Source: Endothia cerciana (taxonomy: Eukaryota > Ascomycota > Sordariomycetes > Diaporthales > Cryphonectriaceae). From it: a stretch of 64,000 bases of DNA. The translations under genes and the position numbers were made by a program. Numbering within the stretch: position 1 is the stretch's first letter; every line of letters starts with the position of its first letter. Below the pieces are notes generated by a model. That model was not told where the DNA came from. It worked only from the letters and a program-made list of their open reading frames with translations, and ran no database searches. The DNA lies in the NCBI GenBank assembly GCA_026119935.1, contig JALRMH010000050.1, positions 124,001-188,000 on the forward strand. Reading direction: 5' to 3'. This document shows, piece by piece, positions 44,112 to 53,739 of this stretch.

Positions 44112-45747
44112 ATGATGAACGGCGGCGTCGACCCCACGGGCCGTGGACGACACAACTCGATACCTCCATCCTCCTTCTCCTCCTCCGCGAAACACAAGGC
44201 GAAACAGAAGTCCCTCCAGGTCGTCGTGACCCAGCACCACTTCCCCAATGACGGCCAGGACGACAGCGACGGCCCCGACGGGGACGCGGCGGGGGAGAAC
44301 GACACCGTCGGCTCGCTGCTGGCCGACATCGCCAACGCCATCAGCGACGCCCTGCGCATGCTCATGTTCGCCGACAAGAGGCACTGGGCGTCCGACGAGT
44401 TCCAGCAGGTCCGCGCCCTCGAGGACGCGCTGGACGAGGCCAGGGCGGACTTCCAGGAGCTGGGGCCGCTGTTGAAGGGGAGCTTCTACTACGAGAACGA
44501 CCGGAGGCGTACGTACCATGCCCGGCAGCCCTCATCCCCCTCTGTCTGCCAGTTTCTCCTTCCGCCCGGGCCCGCGTCTCAGTATGCCGCGGGCCGTAGC
44601 GGGCCGCCTCCTCGTGCCACTACACACACATACACACACATACACACATACACACACCCCTCTCTGTTTTGGACTTCTTGCGTGATCACCTGCTGACGCC
44701 TGCATGCCAACAGCCGAATCCCTCGACGAGCTCCGCATACTCCGGTCCCAGTTCTCCCAACACGGCCAGACCTTCAAGGACTGGCTGCGACAGGGCGGGC
44801 CCATCAGCCCGCTCTGGGCGCGCGAGACCCTCGACCTCCGCCGGGACCTGCACCGCGCGCAGCGCCGGGCCGCTGCACGGGTCTTCGCCTCCCAGCAGGC
44901 CGATATAGCCGGCGGGGGGTCGGGGCCCCGGTGCCTCGGCGCCTTTGAGGTATACCGGCGACAGAGGCGGCTCGACGACCGGAGGAAAGAATATGGCCTG
45001 GGCCGCAGGGCGAGCCGGTACGAGAGCACGCGGGACGAGATCGCGCAGGACCTGAAGGCGAAGCAGCAGCAGCAGCAGGGCAAGAAGAGGGAGCGGGCGC
45101 CCAGCTGGCAGCAGAAGACACCCACGATGGACTCGCTGGGGCCGGGCGAGGCGATGGAGATGGGCACCATCGACCTGCGGGACGGCGCGGGGGAGGAGGG
45201 CGGGCAGGACCAGCAGCAGTACAGCCAGCGGCCCGACGCGGAGGAGCAGGCCGCCGCCGGGCGCGGGGCCTCTCTGGTGGAGCTCGTGCCGGCGTGCAAC
45301 TCCGTGGGGCGCTTCGAGCGGTTCGGGGACCGGGACGTCGCCTTCTCCTGTGACTTCTGCGACGGCTTCATCGTCTGGGAGGACCTCCACAACATGCCGG
45401 CCGAGCTCGACCCGCTGCCCGTGGCGTCGGGCGTCACCGAGCAGCCGAACTGGCAGGCGCGGGGGAAGTCCACCTCGACGGACGAGGAGAAGACGGTGGT
45501 CTTTGCACCGTTGGCGATCGCGAACCACATCAGCCCGGACATAGGAGACTGGCAGGCTAGGATACTATGTCCCTATTGCGACGACTACAACTACTACGAG
45601 GCGGGCGACGAGGGCGAGACGAGGTACGCACAGGACGAGAGGGGCTTCGGCACCCTCAGGGAGTTCCAGGAGCACCTGGAGTGGTATCATACCTCGGTCG
45701 CCGTGCCGAGCCTGCAGGCGGCGGCGAAGAGCTGTGTGGTCATGTAG
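44112..45747 (+). CDS. Zinc-motif protein with C-terminal CaaX box, function unknown
   Basis: Two exons, 44112..44508 and 44714..45747, 476 aa. The 205-nt intron (GTACGT...CAACAG) holds an ACACAT repeat. Order: Ser-rich head; helical region (LLADIANAISDALRMLMF, RALEDALDEARADFQELG, ~70-130); Arg/Gln-rich middle; then SCDFCDGFIVWEDL, ILCPYCDDYNYYEAGD and HLEWYHT in the last 125 residues, a Cx2C...Cx2C...Hx4H arrangement that could bind zinc. The protein ends KSCVVM, a textbook CaaX box with a terminal Met, which favours farnesylation. A membrane-attached zinc-binding protein is therefore inferred. Family not recognised. Two tandem ATGs open the frame. Confidence 0.8.
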
Positions 45748-46711
45748 GCCAGGGGAGACACCGCCACATGCGAGGACGGCATTATGATGGATCGACGGCG
45801 TTCAGCGAGGGGCATGCATTTGCCGGGCATGATGGAGGCGCGGACAGGCTTCGGCGTTCAGGGCACCTGGAGGAGGCATAGCACTCACATTCGCTTAACG
45901 ATTATTCCTATAATGTAAGACCGATCTACGTTCGGAAAAATACCACATCACGAGCCGTCAGTCAGGCTGATCACACTGAGGAACCACATCCTGTAACTTA
46001 TTCTCTGGCGACCCGTAGTACTGTTATCTCCTGTGATGATCATGGGAAGGCTATCCGAGGGACGAGACAAATCCTCTCATGGTGAATCCAGACCTTAGTT
46101 TGGAGACCGTCCACACGGGCCCCTCCCCCCCCCCCCTCCCACCCTTTTCTCCGGACAAACTTTGACCGGATGATATTCTGATCTCCTGTGGGATAAGTCC
46201 TGGTACTAAAGAATGTAACAAGCGTCCCTCTCCATTCCCCTGTTGAACTTGTCTTGGCATCATCATGTACGCTTTGACCAGGCCCATCTCACTGGCAGCA
46301 GCGCCGCACGCCGTCTTCTTCCCACTTGGCTGTCCCAACCCAGCCATTCGCGTTCCATGCTAACCCCCCGGGGCTCTGTCTGTGCTGCATCTTACACCTC
46401 GCTCAAAAATCGTATGCTCGATCTGGTTGTGCTATGACATGGCATGACGGGGGCCCCAGTCCATATATGGCGACCCGTCTCCTACGACCTTGCGAGTGTG
46501 CACTCGACCGCCTTAGTGGGCCCTTTTGCCTGTGATTCCCCGTAACCCGTTGTCAACTACACTGCAACTCAGCAGTTGCATGACGATGGCTGCCATGCGA
46601 TTGTCCCCAGATGTCATTATTGCTACCATGCCAAAAAAATCTAAGCGCGTCGCTATGCCATGAACGCCCAACTCCACAATCGCTGTTCTTCCAAGTCCCA
46701 CACCAGAGCTC
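45748..46711. other. Convergent 3' interval
   Basis: 0.96 kb between the 3' ends of the zinc-motif gene and SEC22. Contains a C-rich run at about 46124-46142. No gene seen. Confidence 0.6.
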
Positions 46712-47488
46712 TCAAAAGAACCGCCACCACAGGAATACCAATATGATGAAGCCCAGGGCGCCAAAGGGCCCGTACTGCTTGAGCATCAGCTCCCAATTGA
46801 TCCGGACCGCCGCCCGCCTGTACTTCTTGCTGTCGTCGCGCAGCCGGGAGCTGATCTCGCCCATCCTCTCGAGGCTGTCGCCCCTGTACAGCAGGTCCTC
46901 GATGTTCTTGGTCATGACCTTTGTGACGTCCCGCAGCTCGTCGTTCAGCTTGTCGAGGTTCTGGGTGGCGCGCGCGTCGCTGTAGGTGGCCTTGGTCTTG
47001 GCGATGAAGTTGTCGAACTCCATGAAGGCGTAGGGCCGCAGCGTGGGGCTGAGGAGCTGGGCCATCGGGTAGACGGTGGTGAACTCGCCCGCGAGGTCGG
47101 ACAGGTAGGTGAAGGCCAGCTTGCGCGGGTACGAGCGCTCGGTTATGCAGAAATAGACAATGTCCGAGGCGATCAGGTAGTGGATCGTGAAGCTGCCGGA
47201 CTCGATGGAGGCCTGGGACTCGGCGTTGCGGTTGAGCCGGCGGAGGATGAGTTTTACCTGGGACTTGATCTCGGAGAGGGAGGATTCGGTCTGTCTCGGG
47301 GGATGGCATGTCAGACGCCTGCTGCGGATAGTGGACTCGAGAGGAGAAGGACACGTACCGCCTCGTCGTCGACGGACGCGCAAAGGTAGAGGCCTGGGTG
47401 TTCCTGTCAGCTCTGAGGCTCTCATGGCCAGCACTGAGGCCGCGGGCGTCATACCGTCAAGCCGTGCTATCTGTGTTGACCGGATCAT
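46712..47488 (-). CDS. SEC22: ER-Golgi v-SNARE Sec22
   Basis: Three exons (47455..47488, 47359..47393, 46712..47290) give 215 aa, the usual size. Splicing gives MIRSTQIARLDGLYLCASVDDEATESSLSE in frame; reading through the introns inserts Arg-rich junk. An N-terminal longin domain (to ~120, with FTIHYLIASDIVYFCITE) is followed by the R-SNARE helix (~130-190, KVMTKNIEDLLYRGDSLERM with the zero-layer Arg at YRGD) and a C-terminal anchor (GALGFIILVFLWW). Sec22 acts in ER-Golgi transport in both directions. Note the 47-54 bp micro-exon-like second exon (35 nt). Confidence 0.95.
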   Translation of the reverse strand: MIRSTQIARLDGMTPAASVLAMRASELTGTPRPLPLRVRRRRGGTCPSPLESTIRSRRLTCHPPRQTESSLSEIKSQVKLILRRLNRNAESQASIESGSFTIHYLIASDIVYFCITERSYPRKLAFTYLSDLAGEFTTVYPMAQLLSPTLRPYAFMEFDNFIAKTKATYSDARATQNLDKLNDELRDVTKVMTKNIEDLLYRGDSLERMGEISSRLRDDSKKYRRAAVRINWELMLKQYGPFGALGFIILVFLWWRFF

Positions 47489-48558
47489 CTTGGTCTCGTG
47501 GGTGTGCGTCAGCAGAAGGAGTCTCGGGTGTGATAAAAGGATCGATCGTTGTCCTCTGCGCAGTTCCCGGTCCTGGAGAGATGCCTGGGTCGGGAGGCCC
47601 TTTTCCCCCGGAACGTGGCCTCAACTCTTTAGCGCGCCTCTTGCTTCTGCCTGCTTCGGTGCCTGCTGCCAGATGACTCAACAAGCTCGGGTCTGTCGAG
47701 AAGAGACCTTTCACTTGCAGGAAGGGCTCAGGGTGAAGATAGCTCAATTCTTGATCATGTTCGCACGAGGGAAACCGGGTTTGAGCATATCAGTTCGTTG
47801 ATGTCCAGAAATTAGGGGCACTTACCTCAAGGCTGGCCAATAGTACCACAGCCCCAATCAGCTTGTGTGGGGCCCTCTAGCCCGACCAGGATTCAGAGAC
47901 AGCCTTGCTATCAAACCAGAGACAGAAATACGAACACCAAGGGTGAGCATCACCAGTCGACGGTCGCCTATCAAAGGATGATCTACCATGGTATAACCAC
48001 GCAGTGACAAACTTCATTGTGTGATACCCTCCTGGGAAGCAACTCTATGGGAGATGATTTATGGATGTCAGCGTTTTTGTTGAAGTAACCTGTCATCTCA
48101 TTCCTTGCCTCCAAGTCGAATGTTGCCCTCTCCCCCCACTTCTAAATCCCTTGTCTTGTTGAACTGGCAACTTCTTTCCTCTTTCATCCGCTCCCACTAA
48201 TCTACATATCTTCTATGGAGAACCTTGGACTTCTTCAAAGATGAACTCGTGTTTCTCCCAAGAAAACAGCTGTCCGCCCTCAGTCCATTGTGTCGCATCG
48301 CAGCTCTGGACTCCTCACCTTCCATTCATCCCGAGTGGGGGTCCTCACCAGCGCCTCACCTTCAACCTCATCTGCAACCTTATCAGGTTCGAAAATCTCT
48401 CCTGAAGTGAGACCTGGGACGCCTATCTCCAAGATCACAAGTTGCCTGTTCTCCGGTTTCTGCAGCGCTACGGCTCTTCGAATCTTTGACTGGCTAGATA
48501 ACCAGCCAGCAGCTGGCCCATCTTTCTGCCTGCCTGCAATTAGTCCGTCACAGCCACC
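47489..48558. other. Divergent promoter region, SEC22 / ASX-domain gene
   Basis: 1.07 kb between two divergent starts. No supportable gene. Confidence 0.6.
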
Positions 48559-49884
48559 ATGGCCGCTGTACAAAGAGATTCACAGGTGCCAATGAGCAGC
48601 CAGAAGTCCGCCTCCGAGCTTTCTGATCCTCCAGATTCTGCCGACAAGTACAGATACACAACAGACACCACTGTCCACCTGACAGAGCCAGCCACACCCC
48701 GTGACCATATCCTGGTAAACAGCAGCGACGAGGAGATGGCTTCTATCCTTGAAACAACAGTCGCCGACCAGAAAAACCAGGGCCCTAAGAGGCGCCTCAC
48801 TAGGCGTACTGCGATGGCCTTGGGTGGGGATGAGCTCCCTGCGGAGACCAAGGTGGCGCCTTCTGACAGCAAGCGACGTGTTGCTGGAAGACGGGGCCAA
48901 GTCGAGAAGACATGCAAGGCGGACGATGCCAGACCTCCTGCTGCCAAGAAAGTCAAGGTCACGAAACGCAGGTCCACAAAGTGGGACCCCGACTATGTGA
49001 CCCAAAGCATCAGGTCTCCTCTGGTCGACGTTGATCTACGAGTAAGCCTTGTTCGGTGCAACCATGCATGCGTTCCATCTGCTGACTCGAATACGTAGTC
49101 TCTCCTCCTCCAGCCCGCTGCCTGGGACTGTCTTGCGGCTGAGGACAAAGTGGAGATCCTGGCCCTGTTTCCAGATGACACGCACATCCTCGACGCGGGC
49201 ACTCCTGATGCCCGTCCGAACTTCGAGTCCCTCCGCAATGACAACAGCTTCCGTCATGATGCGGAGGAGTACACCTCCAACCTCTCCAACGGGATGCATG
49301 ACCCTGCATGGCTCAAGGACGCCTGGACTGCTCACAAAAGACGCGCTGCTGGAGACTTCGACGCGTTCTACATCCGAAAGCTCGAGATCGAGTGGAACAC
49401 CACCATCCCGGACGAGTACAGACCGGGGCACCTCCGGTCCGACCAGGCCGGCGAGCCCTCGCCCAAGTCAAGTGGTCAGTCTGCTCAGGACGGTCTTGCC
49501 AATGGGGGTGAGGCTACTGGCCACGCTGGCTCGAACCATTCGGAGAAGGCTCTTGCACCTGCTGCTGGTGAGGGCAAGGCCGAGATCACCAACCCCGAGG
49601 CCTCCGACAGAACCAGCAGCACGGTTGATAGCATCACGACCCGGGTGGAGCAGGCTTCCACCATTGCTGGTGGTCCCCGGTTTGAGGTCATTCCGGTAGA
49701 CGATCTTGTCAAGGGCCCCGGCACTTCCAACGGTACAGCCCTCGATGGTCCTGAGAGCACGGCAAATGGTCTCACGACCACTCCCAGAAGCAAGATTTCT
49801 GAGCCTGTGGTGATGGGTGGTGAGATCGCTATTCCTGACTCCATGCAGGTTGATGATTACGAGGTTCAGGCCCACTCCAAGTGA
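48559..49884 (+). CDS. ASX homology (DEUBAD) domain protein
   Basis: Two exons, 48559..49041 and 49099..49884; 422 aa; start in strong context (CACCATGG). The intron (57 nt, GTAAGC, GCTGACT, CGTAG) interrupts the domain: VDVDLRSLLLQPAAWDCLA is restored by splicing. Residues 1-140 are disordered and basic toward the end (KKVKVTKRRSTK, a likely nuclear signal). Residues ~150-270 match the ASX/DEUBAD domain: AAEDKVEILALFPDDTHIL, ARPNFESLRNDNSFRHDAEE, DPAWLKDAWTAHKRRAAGDF. In animals DEUBAD proteins (ASXL, INO80G, ADRM1) activate UCH-type deubiquitinases; a nuclear, chromatin-linked role is inferred. The C-terminal 150 residues are low-complexity. Confidence 0.85.
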
Positions 49885-50052
49885 GTGTGGCCTGCACACC
49901 ACGACGTGAGGGTCACGGCGTCAACTACTTCAATTCTCGTGCTCTTGGGAGCCTATTGATGCTGCTGCTCATTCGGCTTGCAGATTCCATCGGAAGGGAT
50001 TTTCTCTAGCTGTCCATTTCACAAATCCAAACGTCAACCCTTCAGACAGTAC

Positions 50053-52407
50053 TCACAGACCTATGGAAGTACCTACCTTGTTGGCCCGTGAGGTAGGCTC
50101 TGTCGCTACCCTCGCTATGACGATACGGCTCTTGTTCTCCTTCGCCAGAGATGACGCGCACTCAAAGCATCCATGCTCAATGATAGGGTCCCTCTCCTCG
50201 TAGAGCAGATATGCGAAAAACCTGGACGCACGGTTTCGATGAGGACTGACAATGACGCAGCTGTCGTAGTCAACATGAGGCACCGGGCGCACTTCCGGCT
50301 CGAGGTTCCGAAATGACATGTACTCCGCTTGCAGTGGAGGAGTGCTCTGTTCTGAAGTAGAGTGCGCGCATCGTAACCCCGACTTGTATGAGCGGTGCGC
50401 GAAGGAACGGCCCAGTGCCTCCCTTAAAGAAATTAACCTGTAGAATACGCCGTTGATGTAGACGGCTGCGACGAGCTCTGTCAACAAGTCGGCCTCAAAG
50501 TACGGTCGGTACTGCAAGATGACAGTGCTATGCCCAGATCGAACAGAGCTGAAGCGCCCAACCTCCCGATCACATATCTGCTGACGAACTTTTCCGGCCT
50601 TGATCCACCCACCGCTATCTATGGGAATGCCGAAGACGGGGCGGTTGTTTAAGGTCAGAGGTTGTCTGTGGCCTTCGGGGAGATCCCACAGGAGCGATCG
50701 TTCCAAGACCGGTGTTAACAAAATCCACTGCTGGCCATTGCAGTAACCGATGGTGTCCTTCACCGTCCTGGTCTCCGCAATCTTCGGGTGCTCTAGATCC
50801 ACGCCAGCTAGCCTAGCAGCGCAAAGGACGACCGCATCGCCGATCTGTAGTCCGCGGTCCGCGTCGAACAGCGCCTCGAGATAATCGCTGGCTCTGTGGA
50901 TGAAATGTTCGACACTCTCGCCAATCGGGATCCTAACGAGACAATCCTCTGGGACCTTAATCAGCGAGCTGATGATCTGGTCAAGAACGGCGAGAATGGC
51001 GCCCAATATTGTGGATCTGGTCGGAATCTCCTCCTTGACCAGTGAGTCCAATATCAGTTGTGAAAGCAGAACGACTGACAGATGAGGGTTCCTTGGAACA
51101 GAGCCGCGTGGGTCATCAGGAGGATGGCCTTGTATATCTCCGCTCAGATACTCCCAGTCGGAATCAGGATAGATAATGGACACGAGGTTCATCATAGCCT
51201 CAACTATGGGGATTTTCGTTTCCGGCGTTTCGGTGAGTCGTTCCCTCCACCATGTGGCATACTCGTGTTGACTCTCGGCCTGCTCGAGACGAGAGTCCGG
51301 GAAGGAAGTTTTGATTATAGCGAACAGCCGGCCCTGAGGGAGCACCGTGACTTCAAGCTGTACGTTCTTGGCCCAAGACTCCATGATACCCTTGTAGCCC
51401 CTTAGAAAGAGCTGCTCGTCCCGTCTACTTGTGGAGAAGTATAATGCCGAGTCCTGTCTCCACCGTCTTGCTTCACACCACGTCGTCGGGTAGAAATGCG
51501 CGCCTGGCAAATCGACTGCCATGTGTTCCGCCCGGCGAGCGTGTGCCTCAATGAAGTCGTGGTCGACGGTGTCAGCGAGACTATACACAACCGACAACGC
51601 TCCAGTCTCGCCTTCAACTAGAACAGGCTCCATGCCGCGTTCCTCCTGCACTAGGATATTGATCTGCCAGCCATAACGGGCCAGCAGATACGCGAGGCCT
51701 AGTAGCTTAACGGACCGCGTATGGATGATTGTGCTTTCTGGGGGAGCTGACAGTATCTGGGCCAGCAGCTCAACAAAGTCCTCGCGCTCGTTCATGTTCC
51801 TGGGTGGGAGGAAGATGTTGTGCCACGGGACCCCTGGAAATTTCCTGCGTACTTCCACCTGGATAGCCTTCTTGGTATCCTCCAGCTTGTCGCACATGCT
51901 GTCGCGGCGGAGCACCTCGGCAGCATGTTTGATGATGAAACTCTGCAGAACCCCAAAGTCGCCCCTGAGACGGGCTTCGATGCACCCGTGCGCGTGTAGC
52001 AACATGGCGCGCGCCATGATGTGGCCGAGCTCCGCCCTGCCCATGAAGACCGAGAGGCAGATGGTCACCGTATCTGACCAGTCCGTCGCTCCGTGTCCCC
52101 TGTCCAGGGCGTCCATCGATTCGCGCATGGTGGCACCCTCCTCGTTGATAAACGAAGCTGCCCGTGCGGTGTATATATTGCGCCCGTGGAAGCACTTTGG
52201 CCTGATCTCCGTGCCTACCAGCGCACGGAGGAGTGCGTTCAGTGGCTGGGCGGGCGGTCTGATATGGAGGAGGCTCCCCAACCGTTCTGTGATCGCGATA
52301 GCGGCCGGCGACCCTCCTTGCTGGTAGACGCTAAGCCTGACCACTGCGAAATCAACCCCGATATTGTTTTGGTGGGCTCCACTGGTAGCAACATTTCTCT
52401 GCGCCAT
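50053..52407 (-). CDS. Large protein of unknown function in accessory block
   Basis: 784 aa as a single exon from the ATG at 52407 (GCAAGATGG context) to the stop at 50053. Alternatively, a GTAGGT donor at 50076 and ACAG acceptor at 50010 join a last exon 49953..50009, giving 795 aa ending NEQQHQ. I recognise no domain. It looks globular: an N-terminal alpha/beta part (VDFAVVRLSVYQQGGSPAAI), a central helical part (RAMLLHAHGCIEARLRGDF), ARYGWQINILVQEERG with an acidic beta segment, and a C-terminal VDYDSCVIVSPHRNRASRFF. No membrane helix or signal. Codon use is less GC-biased than its neighbours outside the block. Its start faces that of the CaaX gene 680 bp away. Confidence 0.75.
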   Translation of the reverse strand: MAQRNVATSGAHQNNIGVDFAVVRLSVYQQGGSPAAIAITERLGSLLHIRPPAQPLNALLRALVGTEIRPKCFHGRNIYTARAASFINEEGATMRESMDALDRGHGATDWSDTVTICLSVFMGRAELGHIMARAMLLHAHGCIEARLRGDFGVLQSFIIKHAAEVLRRDSMCDKLEDTKKAIQVEVRRKFPGVPWHNIFLPPRNMNEREDFVELLAQILSAPPESTIIHTRSVKLLGLAYLLARYGWQINILVQEERGMEPVLVEGETGALSVVYSLADTVDHDFIEAHARRAEHMAVDLPGAHFYPTTWCEARRWRQDSALYFSTSRRDEQLFLRGYKGIMESWAKNVQLEVTVLPQGRLFAIIKTSFPDSRLEQAESQHEYATWWRERLTETPETKIPIVEAMMNLVSIIYPDSDWEYLSGDIQGHPPDDPRGSVPRNPHLSVVLLSQLILDSLVKEEIPTRSTILGAILAVLDQIISSLIKVPEDCLVRIPIGESVEHFIHRASDYLEALFDADRGLQIGDAVVLCAARLAGVDLEHPKIAETRTVKDTIGYCNGQQWILLTPVLERSLLWDLPEGHRQPLTLNNRPVFGIPIDSGGWIKAGKVRQQICDREVGRFSSVRSGHSTVILQYRPYFEADLLTELVAAVYINGVFYRLISLREALGRSFAHRSYKSGLRCAHSTSEQSTPPLQAEYMSFRNLEPEVRPVPHVDYDSCVIVSPHRNRASRFFAYLLYEERDPIIEHGCFECASSLAKENKSRIVIARVATEPTSRANKVGTSIGL

Positions 52408-53087
52408 CTTGCCTGGACCTAGGTACCTATATAGACGTGTGAATTCTGCCGTGCAAACAGTGGCAGCAAGCAAAGAAGTGGTGCCTCGAAGCCGCTTCGA
52501 TATACATACGAGTTAAGCTTTCTTTCAGGGTAGAGCCCTACGACACCAGGGGATCGGATTGGAAGGTATTCTCTCTGCTCGAAACATGGTGCCAGCCTGA
52601 CAATGTATAGTCGTAGTGGCGGAAGGATTTCTGGTACATGAAGTGGCCGTGAGACTAATGCAGTGTTGCCACCGCAGTTCCGCTTCACCGAGAATAATGA
52701 GGCTCTGCCCCATTTCCAGAACGCAGCCTCATCTTCAGTATATGTTGCTGAGTAAGTTGTAGTGTAGAAGCAGGCTCGTTGTTGGCTACAGCCTTACTTG
52801 TAACGACCTTGGGGCCTAGGCTATGCCTGCGCCAGCATCGATGCTACCCACCCATTACTAGTACCTACGTCACGTAGCTGTCACTCGAACCGACCGCCAC
52901 CGCCAGTGAAGGCGTAATCCCGGATGGCCTTCTAAAACCTACATTAATCTCAATCGGTAGCCTTACGGACGTCGGGGCTTCGTCCCCATCCCCTTCCCAA
53001 CTCTCAAGTCTATTCTGATCGCGACTGCGAGACGCGCCCTTCTGATATTCGGATCTAGAGCTGCGATTTCCAGGAAACCACCAAAAT
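52408..53087. other. Shared divergent promoter in accessory block
   Basis: 680 bp between the starts of the unknown 784-aa protein and the 140-aa CaaX protein. A TATATA lies 20-25 nt upstream of the minus-strand start, too close to be a normal TATA box. No gene seen. Confidence 0.55.
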
Positions 53088-53568
53088 ATGGGAACTCATG
53101 ATAGGACTAGAGGTAGAAGGGAACAGCGAGTCATAGACCATACGCAGGGTGAGTGGCTCCTTTCCATACTGTTCTCGTACGAGACTGACACGATTTCATT
53201 GCAAAGAATGGCCGATGCGCAACATGGAGATTGATATCCGGCCCGGTGACCGCCAGATCGATGTTATACGCCGTGTAGTCAGGGAACTCAACCTTCCGCC
53301 CTCTCTTCTCGACGACTTCCAGAACCCCGAGCTCCCCGCAGGCACCGTCATAGGCAGGGGCTACACCACCTTGCTTTTCAACCGGACAACGGGACAGACA
53401 TATGAAGTACGCTTTGATCAGGCCAGCTCCGGAGTGACATACAATGTTGCAGTTAGGGCGGCTGAACAGTCAAACCAAGCTGTGGGAGGAGGCGCCAGGG
53501 TGGCTCACAACCACGCAGCGGATTCGCGCACTAGGCAGAAGAACGTCTCGATTTGCGTCGTTATGTAG
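53088..53568 (+). CDS. Small CaaX-box protein, function unknown
   Basis: Two exons, 53088..53148 and 53207..53568; 140 aa. The 58-nt intron has GTGAGT, GACTGACAC and GCAAAG, and its removal gives MGTHDRTRGRREQRVIDHTQ then EWPMRNMEIDIRPGDRQIDV. The middle (residues ~28-105) looks like one small folded domain with beta strands (GTVIGRGYTTLLFNRTTGQT, YEVRFDQASSGVTYNVAVRA). The last 35 residues are flexible and basic and end VSICVVM, a CaaX box favouring farnesylation. Residue 2 is Gly, but the context does not look like an N-myristoylation signal. Divergent from the 784-aa gene and convergent with the patatin gene (171 bp). Confidence 0.75.
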
Positions 53569-53739
53569 AATGGGGATGCTATGTGGGTTGGCAAGGTCAT
53601 GTCTATATGAATCTGGCGCATACCATAGGAGACATACTTCAACAGTCATCAGAATCGGCCCGGGTTTGTGCGATCAATAATTACAATACTACCTGAACCT
53701 ACATAGCTTGATATTCGAAACCATCAGGGCCTAGTGCTG

